Assembly: GCA_023412435.1 (NCBI GenBank)
Contig: JAEYNS010000103.1
Coordinates: forward strand, 1 to 5,581
DNA length: 5,581 nucleotides
From: Actinomycetes bacterium
GTDB taxonomy: Bacteria; Actinomycetota; Actinomycetes; Propionibacteriales; Propionibacteriaceae
Reading direction: 5' to 3'
The position numbers and the translations under genes were made by a program. Below, piece by piece: positions 1 through 5,581 of this stretch (position 1 is the stretch's first letter; the number at the start of each line of letters is the position of its first letter). Below the pieces are notes generated by a model. It saw only the letters and a program-made list of their open reading frames with translations. It did not search any database and was not told the DNA's origin.

Positions 1-4
1 CGGG

Positions 5-10
5 TAGGCT
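5..10 (+). promoter_or_regulatory. Possible -10 element upstream of the GNAT gene
   Basis: The hexamer TAGGCT lies 27 bases before the GTG start and fits the loose actinobacterial -10 pattern TANNNT. Any -35 element would fall outside the window, so only half of the promoter can be judged. If real, transcription would start near base 17 and leave a leader of about 20 bases holding the ribosome binding site. A match of this length can occur by chance. Confidence 0.2.
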
Positions 11-26
11 GCCTGCACTCCCGACC

Positions 27-32
27 GAAGGA
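27..32 (+). promoter_or_regulatory. Ribosome binding site that supports the GTG start of the GNAT gene
   Basis: GAAGGA lies 5 bases upstream of the GTG at 38. It is a good Shine-Dalgarno match and supports this GTG as the start; the next in-frame alternatives would remove part of the N-terminal domain. Confidence 0.6.
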
Positions 33-37
33 CGCCC

Positions 38-820
38 GTGCTCTCCCCTGCCATCGCGCTGCTCGACAGGTTGCCCGCCCCGTGGCGCGGCGACCGGCTG
101 GTGTGCAGCCGGCTCGGCAACCCCGACAACCTCGTGCTGCACGGCGACGACAGCGGGCTGGTCCTGCTCGCCCCCACCTCCGGCGGGCTGTCGGTCTCCG
201 GGTACGGCGCCGGCTGCCCCGAGGTCGTCGCGGAGTTGTGCGAAGCCGGCGAGCTGGACCGGCCGCTGCGGTGGATCGACCTGCCGGGCGAGGTCACGCT
301 GGCCGCGCCGGTGCGGGACCGGCTTCGTCTGACGCGTCAGCCGGGCTGGGACTGGCTGTGGACCGAGGTGTCGCCTGAGCCTGCCCCCGTCCCCGTCGTC
401 GCCCTCGACCCCGTCCGGGACGCTGCGGCGATCAGGGACTGCCTGGCGGAGGCGAATCCGGAGACCTGGGGCGACCCGGACGGTCCCGACCAGGTGGGCT
501 GGTGGGGAGTGGCCGAGGCGGGAGTGCTGACCGGCGTGATCGGCGCGGCCGCGCGGCCGGGAGGATCCGCCACCGCAACGAGTTGGCACCTGGAAGGCCT
601 CGGCGTCCGACCCGACGCCCGGGGCCGGGGCCTGGGCTCGGCACTCACCGCGGCCGCCACCCGGGCAGGGCTCGCAGCGGGGGCGGACTGGGTCTCGCTC
701 GGTGTCTGGGCTGCCAACCTTGCGGCGATCCGGATCTACCATCGGCTCGGCTACCGCACCGGGCACCATCGGGCATCCTGGCGTCCCGGCACCGGGTGCG
801 ACGCCGCCTGTCACGACTGA
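38..820 (+). CDS. GNAT-family N-acetyltransferase with an extra N-terminal domain
   Basis: This 260-residue protein is a putative acetyl-CoA-dependent N-acetyltransferase; the acceptor substrate cannot be told. The GNAT fold covers about residues 118-250. Motif A is visible as RGRGLG at 195-200, which fits the acetyl-CoA pyrophosphate-binding pattern R/Q-x-x-G-x-G/A and follows the strand HLEGLGV. It is followed by the motif B type segment N227 to Y234 and LGY at 237-239. Residues 1-115 form a separate N-terminal domain that I cannot assign, ending in WDWLWT (104-109). As I remember them, FR47-like actinobacterial acetyltransferases of about 260 residues carry a similar W-x-W-x-W element. No signal peptide or membrane segment is seen, so it should be cytoplasmic. 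The start is GTG with a good ribosome binding site. The nucleoside hydrolase gene begins 15 bases after the stop, so the two are probably one transcript. The family is sure; the substrate is unknown. Confidence 0.88.
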   Translation: MLSPAIALLDRLPAPWRGDRLVCSRLGNPDNLVLHGDDSGLVLLAPTSGGLSVSGYGAGCPEVVAELCEAGELDRPLRWIDLPGEVTLAAPVRDRLRLTRQPGWDWLWTEVSPEPAPVPVVALDPVRDAAAIRDCLAEANPETWGDPDGPDQVGWWGVAEAGVLTGVIGAAARPGGSATATSWHLEGLGVRPDARGRGLGSALTAAATRAGLAAGADWVSLGVWAANLAAIRIYHRLGYRTGHHRASWRPGTGCDAACHD

Positions 821-824
821 CCAC

Positions 825-831
825 GAGGGAG
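825..831 (+). promoter_or_regulatory. Ribosome binding site of the nucleoside hydrolase gene
   Basis: GAGGGAG lies 4 bases before the ATG at 836, inside the 15-base gap after the GNAT stop codon. It fixes the start and shows independent translation initiation within the presumed two-gene transcript. Confidence 0.65.
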
Positions 832-835
832 ACCC

Positions 836-1807
836 ATGGCGCGACTGCCCGTCATCATCGACACCGACACCGCCCAGGACGACTGCGTCACCATCGTGTG
901 GGGGCTGCTCGACCCGGCGGCCGACCTGCGTGCCATCACTCTGGTCGCGGGCAACGTCGGCTTCGACCAGCAGGTCGCGAATACCCACCTCACGCTCAAC
1001 GTCGCCGGGCGGCTCGGCTCCGTGCCGGTCCACGCCGGCTGCCGGCGTCCGATGCTGCGGGAGTGGGCCTCGGCCGAGGACGTCCACGGCGACGGCTCCG
1101 GCGGGCTGTCGATGGACCAGTCCGGCACCCGGCTGGAGGACGAGCACGCCGTGAACGCGCTGCTGCGGCTCACCGCCGAGGCGCCCGGCGAGGTCAGCAT
1201 CATCGCGATCGGCCCGCTGACCAACATCGCCGCCGCCGTCGTGATGGACCGTGGCTTCGCCGGCCGGGTGAGGACGCTGGCCGTGATGGGCGGCTCGATC
1301 AACGGCCTGGGCAACATCACCCCGGCCGCGGAGTACAACCTGTACGTCGACCCGGAAGCCGCCCAGATCGTGATGGAGGCGGGCTTCGCCGACCTGCGGA
1401 TCCTGACCTGGGACCCGGTCACCCTGCGCGACGCCACCATCAATCGCGCGGGTTACGACCGGCTGACTGCCATCGACACCCCGCTCGCCCGCTTCTTCAA
1501 GGCGGTCTGCGACACCACTCTCGACTTCAACGAGTCGGTCGGGGTGGACGGCTCGACGCACCCGGACTCGATGACCCTCGCCGCGGTGCTGCACCCCGAA
1601 CTGGTGTTGGAGCAGAGCCGCTACCGGGTCGATGTCGAGGTCGTCTCGCCGCTGACCCGGGGCGCGAGCGTGATGGCCTGGCCGAAGTTCGGGCTGACTC
1701 CGAACGCGACGGTCTTCGAACGGGTCGACGGGCCGGCCTTCTTCGCCCGGCTGGAGGAGATCCTTCGGCTCCCCACCACGCCGGACCAACCGATCGACGG
1801 CTGGTAG
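836..1807 (+). CDS. Nucleoside hydrolase (inosine-uridine preferring hydrolase family)
   Basis: This 323-residue protein, the usual length for the family, should hydrolyse the N-glycosidic bond of ribonucleosides to give ribose and a free base in cytoplasmic salvage or catabolism. Calcium-binding aspartates sit in the N-terminal motif DTDTAQDD (residues 9-16: D9, D11, D15, D16), where the common form is DTDPGxDD. Further hallmarks are GN at 39-40, HGDGSGGL at 84-91, GPLTN at 126-130, VMGG at 150-153, and N160, E166 and N168 in the stretch GNITPAAEYN. These match the ribose-binding residues of the Crithidia enzyme. The C-terminal metal ligand is D244, followed by LHPEL. Odd point: the catalytic His-Asp pair of the classical enzymes (H241-D242 in Crithidia) reads His-Pro-Asp here, so the histidine is displaced by one residue and substrate range cannot be taken from the classical enzymes. 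The gene probably shares a transcript with the GNAT gene and converges on the sigma gene, whose stop lies 10 bases away; I see no clear terminator in that gap. Confidence 0.92.
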   Translation: MARLPVIIDTDTAQDDCVTIVWGLLDPAADLRAITLVAGNVGFDQQVANTHLTLNVAGRLGSVPVHAGCRRPMLREWASAEDVHGDGSGGLSMDQSGTRLEDEHAVNALLRLTAEAPGEVSIIAIGPLTNIAAAVVMDRGFAGRVRTLAVMGGSINGLGNITPAAEYNLYVDPEAAQIVMEAGFADLRILTWDPVTLRDATINRAGYDRLTAIDTPLARFFKAVCDTTLDFNESVGVDGSTHPDSMTLAAVLHPELVLEQSRYRVDVEVVSPLTRGASVMAWPKFGLTPNATVFERVDGPAFFARLEEILRLPTTPDQPIDGW

Positions 1808-1817
1808 GGGACGGGGC

Positions 1818-2666
1818 TCACTCGGCGGCGGCTTCCGGGTGGCCGGCCTGCTGGTGTCCCCGGCGCAACATGGCGAGGCCGCGCTGCTCGACCCTGCGCA
1901 CCGAGCTGGGCGAGGTGCCCGACCGGGCGGCGATCTCGCGATAGGTGTGACGGCGGCCGTCGGCCAGCCCGAACCTCAGTCGCAGCACCTCCCGCTGCTC
2001 CCCCGGCAGCCGGTCCAGTTGGGGCAGCAGGCGCTGGAACACCAACTGGTCATCGCGGTTGTCGAAGGCCGGCGGCACCCCACCGACCGCCTCGGCGACG
2101 AACTGCAGCGGCACCGGGGGCTGGTGGCTGAGCAGCCGCGCCGTCCAGTCCTCGTCACGCCCCAGTGCCGCCGATACCTCGCCCACCCGCGCGGCGCGGC
2201 CGAGCTGCTGGCTGAGCCGGTCGGCGACGCCCTGGGCGCGGCGCAGCGCGAGCGCCCGTCCGGCCGGCAGTCCGAGCACTCCGGCCAGGGAGCTGGTGAC
2301 CGCGGCGAGGTGCTGGGCCACGGCGGGAAGGGCGTAGGTGGTGAACCTGCCGCGGGTGTGGTCGAAGCGCTGCAGCGCATGGCTCACCGCCACACACGCC
2401 TCCTGGAACAGGTCGTCGTAGTCCATCCCGGTGCGGCGGGCCGCCTGTCCGGCCAGCAGCGCCGCCAGCCTGAGGTTGGCGGACAGGAATTCCTCGCGGG
2501 CCCGCCGGCCCTCGGTTGCGATCCGGCCCAGTTCGGCGGGCGTTGCGTCGCCCGGCCAGGGATGGGGGAGGGCGTGCTCGGCGGTGACGCCGAGCTCGAC
2601 GGTGCGGGCGAGGGCAGCCTCACGGTGCTTGCCCAGCGGCGGCGGGAGATCGGGCGCCTGGTCCAT
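1818..2666 (-). CDS. Divergent RNA polymerase sigma-70 family factor
   Basis: This 282-residue protein has the domain order of a group 1/2 sigma factor without the long region 1.1. A region 1.2-like stretch at about 22-66 (ELGVTAEHAL, then GRRAREEFLSANLRL) resembles SigA, SigB and HrdB. Region 2 spans about 60-125 and keeps the core-binding segment DLFQEA (85-90) and FD-x-x-RG. Region 3 covers about 135-190. Region 4 covers about 213-270, with LRLRFGLADG and a helix-turn-helix at 241-269. The protein should direct core RNA polymerase to a set of promoters. It is odd in its DNA-reading positions: the WW pair of region 2.3 is P114-A115, the region 3.0 His and Glu are G136 and L139, and the -35 readers of region 4.2 are P253, S254 and R258. 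The ATG at 2666 is chosen because GAAGG lies 7 bases upstream. A longer reading from the GTG at 2726 would begin inside a hairpin and add a Gly/Arg-rich tail unlike any sigma N-terminus. It lies 81 bases downstream of dnaG on the same strand. No anti-sigma gene is seen beside it. Confidence 0.85.
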   Translation of the reverse strand: MDQAPDLPPPLGKHREAALARTVELGVTAEHALPHPWPGDATPAELGRIATEGRRAREEFLSANLRLAALLAGQAARRTGMDYDDLFQEACVAVSHALQRFDHTRGRFTTYALPAVAQHLAAVTSSLAGVLGLPAGRALALRRAQGVADRLSQQLGRAARVGEVSAALGRDEDWTARLLSHQPPVPLQFVAEAVGGVPPAFDNRDDQLVFQRLLPQLDRLPGEQREVLRLRFGLADGRRHTYREIAARSGTSPSSVRRVEQRGLAMLRRGHQQAGHPEAAAE

Positions 2667-2670
2667 GTCG

Positions 2671-2678
2671 CCACCTTC
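2671..2678 (-). promoter_or_regulatory. Ribosome binding site that decides the sigma factor start
   Basis: On the minus strand GAAGGTGG is followed by CGAC and the ATG at 2666. The GAAGG core is 7 bases from the start codon. This favours the 282-residue protein over the 302-residue reading that begins at 2726. Confidence 0.6.
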
Positions 2679-2713
2679 GCCCCACCCCCGGCACCCGTCA
2701 CCACCCCGGGACC

Positions 2714-2732
2714 GTCCGGGCAACACCCGGAC
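2714..2732 (-). terminator. Perfect 7-bp hairpin between dnaG and the sigma gene
   Basis: On the minus strand GTCCGGG, a 5-base loop TGTTG, and CCCGGAC form a perfect GC-rich stem-loop, extendable by a U-G pair. It starts 15 bases after the dnaG stop codon and lies 47 bases before the sigma ATG. No T-run follows, so it is not a classical intrinsic terminator, but hairpins lacking a T-tract are common at gene ends in high-GC actinobacteria. It may end the dgt-dnaG transcript, or only reduce read-through into the sigma gene. Confidence 0.5.
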
Positions 2733-2747
2733 ACCACCTGCACCCTG

Positions 2748-4592
2748 CTACAGGGCGGGGCCGGTGGCCAGGGCGAGCAGGTGCTTGCGACGCGCCTCGA
2801 GCTCGACAAGGGCTGCGAACATCCGGTTGTAGGCGGGTTGGTCCTCGACCGGGTTGGTGCGCTGCAGGCGTGACTTCAGCTGGTCGATCTGGCGGGCCGT
2901 CGACAGCAGCCTCACCCCGGCGGCGTACTCGGCGGCGTAGGCAGCGGTGGGCTCGCGCAGCACAGGCTCGACCGAGAGGCTGATCACCAATTGCCCGATC
3001 ACGGGGTCGTCGGCCTGATCGATCACGCGTTGTGCCCAGTCCCCCGTCCTGTCCTCCACAGCCTGGATCCGCTCGAACAACCGGCGGTAGGCCGGCTGCA
3101 CGAAGTCCTCCGGCGCCAGGTCGTTGAGGGTCTGCGTGAACGCCTCGGGCGCCCGTAGCAGCAGTCGAAGGGTGCCTCGCTCCGCCTCCCAGCGCCGGTC
3201 CCTCGGGTCGGGCAGCTCCAGCACCTCCTCGGGTTGCGGCCGGGACGGCTCCGGCTCGGCCCGCCGGGCGCCGGAGCGGACGCGCCTGACCTCGGACGCC
3301 ACCTCGTCGGGGTCGGCGATCCCCAGCATTCTGGCCAGTTCGCGGATGTACCCCAGCACGAGGGAGTTGTCCCGGATGCTGCTGATCAAGGGAGCGGCCG
3401 CCCGCAGCGCCGCAGTCCGACCTTCGACCCGCTCGAGGTCGAAACCCGCGAGGATGTTCCGCATCACGAAGGTGTACAACGGGATGCGGCGCCCCACGAG
3501 TTCCCGGACCGCGGCATCGCCGTGCTGGATGCGCAGGTCACAGGGATCCAGACCGGAGGGTTCCACCGCCACGTAGGTCTGGGCGACGAAGAGCTGGTCG
3601 CCCTTGAACACCTTGATGGCGGCCGCCTGGCCCGCCGCATCCCCGTCGAACGTGAAGATGACCTCGCCGGCCCGGACGTCGGAGGTCCCGATCAGCCGCT
3701 GCAGCAGCCGCGCGTGGTCGTCACCGAAGGCGGTCCCGCAGGAGGCGACGGCGGTGTCGACGCCGGACAGGTGGGCAGCCATCACGTCGGTGTAGCCCTC
3801 GACGATGACCGCCTGGTTCTTCTTGGCGATGTTGGTGCGAGCCAGGTCGAGGCCGTACAACACCTGGGACTTCTTGTAGACGGGGGTTTCGGGGGTGTTG
3901 AGGTACTTCGCCGGCATCCGGTCGTCGTCGAACAGCCTGCGGGCACCGAACCCGAGCACCGAGCGCCCGGCGTCCCGGATCGGCCAGACCAGCCGGCCCT
4001 GGAAGAAGTCCCAGCCGCTCTCGCGGACCAGCCCGGCCTTCACCAGCTCGGTGTCGGTGAACCCCCGGGCCCGCAAGTGCTGGGCGAGGTCCTTGCCGCC
4101 CATCGGCGCGAAACCGATCCCGAAGTGCTCGGCGGCGTCCCTGTCGAAGCCGCGCTGGTCGAGGAACTGCCGGCCGGTGAGGGCGTCGGCAGAGGAGAGC
4201 CGGCCGGCGAAGAAGTCGGCGGCCTCCCGGTTCGCCTCCAGGACCCGCAGCCGCAGGCCGGGCTCAGGGCGGTCGCGTCCGGAACCCTCGGTGTAGCGCA
4301 GCTGGATGCCGACCCGGTCGGCGAGCCACTCCACCGCCTCCACGAACGTGACGTTGTTGATCTTCTGGACGAAGCTGATGACGTCCCCGCCCTCGCCGCA
4401 GCCGAAGCAATGGTAGAACCCGCGCGCCGGGGTGACCCGGAAGCTCGGCGTCTTCTCCTCGTGGAACGGGCACAGCCCGGTGAGCGATCCCCCGCCCGCG
4501 TTGCGCAGCGTGACATAGGAGCCCACGACCTCCTCGATCCGGGAGCGTTCCCGGACGGTCGCCAGGTCCTCGTCGTTGATCAGCCCTGCCAC
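2748..4592 (-). CDS. dnaG: DNA primase
   Basis: DnaG makes the short RNA primers for leading- and lagging-strand DNA synthesis and works with the replicative helicase DnaB at the fork. This 614-residue protein is full length for an actinobacterial primase and all its domains are visible. The N-terminal CHC2 zinc-binding domain covers about 1-100, with ligands C41, H44, C62 and C65 in CPFHEEKTPSF and YHCFGCGEGGD. The RNA polymerase core domain includes the conserved KYLNTPETPVY (229-239) and LYGLDLAR (245-252). The Toprim catalytic fold has E265 in VIVEGYTD and the metal-binding pair D316 and D318 in FDGDAAG. A linker rich in Arg, Glu and Pro (about 436-465) leads to the C-terminal DnaB-interaction domain (about 466-610), the least conserved part as usual. 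The start is GTG. It lies 10 bases after the dgt-like stop codon, with its ribosome binding site touching that stop, so translation is probably coupled. No defect is seen. Confidence 0.98.
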   Translation of the reverse strand: MAGLINDEDLATVRERSRIEEVVGSYVTLRNAGGGSLTGLCPFHEEKTPSFRVTPARGFYHCFGCGEGGDVISFVQKINNVTFVEAVEWLADRVGIQLRYTEGSGRDRPEPGLRLRVLEANREAADFFAGRLSSADALTGRQFLDQRGFDRDAAEHFGIGFAPMGGKDLAQHLRARGFTDTELVKAGLVRESGWDFFQGRLVWPIRDAGRSVLGFGARRLFDDDRMPAKYLNTPETPVYKKSQVLYGLDLARTNIAKKNQAVIVEGYTDVMAAHLSGVDTAVASCGTAFGDDHARLLQRLIGTSDVRAGEVIFTFDGDAAGQAAAIKVFKGDQLFVAQTYVAVEPSGLDPCDLRIQHGDAAVRELVGRRIPLYTFVMRNILAGFDLERVEGRTAALRAAAPLISSIRDNSLVLGYIRELARMLGIADPDEVASEVRRVRSGARRAEPEPSRPQPEEVLELPDPRDRRWEAERGTLRLLLRAPEAFTQTLNDLAPEDFVQPAYRRLFERIQAVEDRTGDWAQRVIDQADDPVIGQLVISLSVEPVLREPTAAYAAEYAAGVRLLSTARQIDQLKSRLQRTNPVEDQPAYNRMFAALVELEARRKHLLALATGPAL

Positions 4593-4600
4593 GCCCGCGA

Positions 4601-4604
4601 TCCT
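4601..4604 (-). promoter_or_regulatory. Ribosome binding site of dnaG overlapping the dgt stop codon
   Basis: On the minus strand the dgt stop TAG runs into GA to give TAGGA, so the AGGA Shine-Dalgarno core shares two bases with the stop codon. It sits 8 bases before the dnaG GTG at 4592. Ribosomes ending dgt would stop on the dnaG initiation site, which suggests translational coupling. Confidence 0.5.
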
Positions 4605-5581
4605 ACTGACCCTTGGGGAGGCGTTCCGGGTCCCAGCCGAGCAGGCTGAGGGCTGCCCCGAAGGCGAACCTGTCGGTCATCCCGCCGACGTAGGTGACGG
4701 CCGCCCTCACCCTGCCGTCATGGTCGGGCTCGGCGGGCCGCTGGTCGTCGGGCAGCCGGTCGGGGTGCTCGGCGTAGAACTCGACCAGGGCACGCAGCAC
4801 GGCGATCACCGCCTCCGACTGTGCCAGCGACTCCGGCCGGGTGTAGATCCGCTCGTAGTTGAAGTCGCGCAGCGCCGCCAGCGCAGCAGCGGGTTCGGGC
4901 GCCATCCCGACCGCGCCGCCGTCGCTGGCCGCCGCCACCACCGCGCGCACGAAGGTCCCCAACTGTTCGCGCCGGCTCGTCCCGCAGACCCGGGCCACCT
5001 CGTCGGGCAGCTCGGAGAGCGAGACGATCCCGGCACCGGCGGCGTCCTCCAGGTCATGGGCGCAGTAGGCGATCCGGTCGGCCCAGCTGACGATCTCGCC
5101 CTCGACGGTGGCCGGGGTGGGCCGCGACCAGGAGTGGTTGCGGATGCCGTCGAGGGTTTCGGCGCACAGGTTCAGCGAGGTGAGGACGACATCGGCCCCC
5201 CAAGGGCCGTGGTCGTAGCCGCCGGGGATGAAGATGTCGAAGGCATCCTCGCTGGCGTGGCCGCCGGGGCCGTGCCCGCAGTCGTGGCCGAGCGCGATCG
5301 CCTCGGCGAGGGTGGCGTTGGCGCCGATCCCGCGTGCGATCGAGGTCGCAACCTGCGCCACCTCGAGGGCGTGGGTCAGCCGCGTCCGCTGGTGGTCGGT
5401 GGGGAACACGACCACCTGTGTCTTGCCGGCGAGCCTGCGGAAGGCTGTCGAGTGCACGATCCGGTCCCGGTCGCGCTCGAAGCAGGTGCGTTCGGCGTCC
5501 GGTTCCTCCGGCACCGCACGCCTGCCCGCCCCGGAGGCGAGCGTGGCACCCGGCCGCAGCAGGGCGGCCTCGGCCTGCTCC
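4603..5581 (-). CDS. dgt: HD-domain dNTP triphosphohydrolase (dGTPase-like), 5' end outside the window
   Basis: Proteins of this family hydrolyse dGTP or other dNTPs to a deoxynucleoside and tripolyphosphate, adjusting the dNTP pool. The visible part has 325 residues. The frame stays open from the GTG at 5514 to the window edge, adding 22 residues (starting EQAEAALLRPGA), so the true start lies beyond base 5581. Counting from that GTG, the family's N-terminal signature FERDRDRIVHSTAFRRL is at 12-28. HD metal ligands are H48 in RTRLTHALEVAQ, H77-D78 in LGHDCGHGPGGH, and D146 in SWADRIAY; H81 and H86 follow the HD pair. GMTDRFAFG near the C-terminus is also typical. The motif GHDCGHGPGGH differs from the common GHDLGHTPFGH, and the part between the HD pair and D146 is short. 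It therefore looks like a compact branch of the family rather than the roughly 430-residue mycobacterial type, and true substrate preference is unsure. It is cytoplasmic and sits directly upstream of dnaG. Confidence 0.9.
   Translation of the reverse strand, partial: EQAEAALLRPGATLASGAGRRAVPEEPDAERTCFERDRDRIVHSTAFRRLAGKTQVVVFPTDHQRTRLTHALEVAQVATSIARGIGANATLAEAIALGHDCGHGPGGHASEDAFDIFIPGGYDHGPWGADVVLTSLNLCAETLDGIRNHSWSRPTPATVEGEIVSWADRIAYCAHDLEDAAGAGIVSLSELPDEVARVCGTSRREQLGTFVRAVVAAASDGGAVGMAPEPAAALAALRDFNYERIYTRPESLAQSEAVIAVLRALVEFYAEHPDRLPDDQRPAEPDHDGRVRAAVTYVGGMTDRFAFGAALSLLGWDPERLPKGQ

Noticed and set aside
178..1111. A 16-base direct repeat, ctccggcgggctgtcg, at 178-193 and 1096-1111
   Set aside because: Both copies lie in coding sequence and encode Gly-Gly-Leu-Ser type peptides with preferred codons; such matches are expected in very GC-rich genes and there is no third copy or regular spacing.
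1800..1870. A shared terminator between the convergent nucleoside hydrolase and sigma genes
   Set aside because: Only weak pairings are found (for example GCCGG with CCGGC across a loop of about 12 bases inside the sigma coding end), with no T-run; not enough to call.
502..1944. A 480-codon open frame on the plus strand spanning the GNAT, nucleoside hydrolase and sigma regions
   Set aside because: It is almost all Arg, Gly, Pro and Ala with no family motif, and it overlaps convincing genes in other frames. Long open shadow frames are expected at this GC content.
2664..2726. Upstream GTG at 2726 as the start of the sigma gene
   Set aside because: It lies inside the loop side of the hairpin and would add 20 Gly/Arg-rich residues without family similarity; the ATG at 2666 has a well-placed ribosome binding site.
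1839..2873. A 344-codon open frame antisense to the sigma gene and the end of dnaG
   Set aside because: It lies opposite a recognised sigma factor and contains no motif of its own; its composition is that of an antisense shadow.
3234..4649. A 471-codon open frame antisense to dnaG
   Set aside because: It mirrors dnaG codons on the opposite strand (rich in Gly, Val, Asp, Glu and Pro), has no domain, and crosses the dgt-dnaG junction.
5512..5514. GTG at 5514 as the true start of the dgt-like gene
   Set aside because: The frame stays open to the window edge and this GTG is very close to the conserved FERDRDRIVHS segment. Family members have more residues before it, so the gene is better read as cut by the window end.

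Overview
The window is very GC-rich, and every real gene uses codons with G or C in the third position. It carries the primase gene dnaG directly behind a dGTPase-like gene, a pairing known from actinobacteria (in Mycobacterium tuberculosis dgt lies just upstream of dnaG). A high-GC actinobacterium is therefore the best guess. Genus or family cannot be read from the sequence. Coding is dense: five genes fill almost everything, and no stretch over 300 bases lacks a gene. I see no tRNA, rRNA, CRISPR, insertion sequence or prophage signal.

Left part, plus strand (38-1807): a two-gene unit with a GNAT-family N-acetyltransferase (GTG start) and, 15 bases later, a nucleoside hydrolase that probably cleaves the N-glycosidic bond of a ribonucleoside. 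Each has its own ribosome binding site, and they look co-transcribed. The physiological link between them is unknown.

Right part, minus strand, read right to left (5581 down to 1818): a compact HD-domain dNTP triphosphohydrolase of the Dgt family (its 5' end lies outside the window), then dnaG 10 bases later with its ribosome binding site overlapping the dgt stop, then an 81-base gap holding a perfect 7-bp hairpin, then a sigma-70 family factor. The sigma gene ends tail to tail with the nucleoside hydrolase, with 10 bases between them. The dgt-dnaG pair joins dNTP pool control to primer synthesis. A sigma gene just after dnaG recalls the dnaG-rpoD order of the macromolecular synthesis operon of other bacteria.

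The most unusual object is the sigma factor. Regions 1.2, 2.1-2.2 and the scaffold of region 4 look like group 1/2 (SigA/SigB/HrdB-like) sigma factors. By hand alignment, however, the tryptophan pair of region 2.3, the extended -10 contacts of region 3.0 and the -35 reading residues of region 4.2 are all replaced. It probably still binds core RNA polymerase but should not read ordinary -10/-35 promoters in the usual way. The other genes are recognisable members of known families, with modest motif variants noted below.
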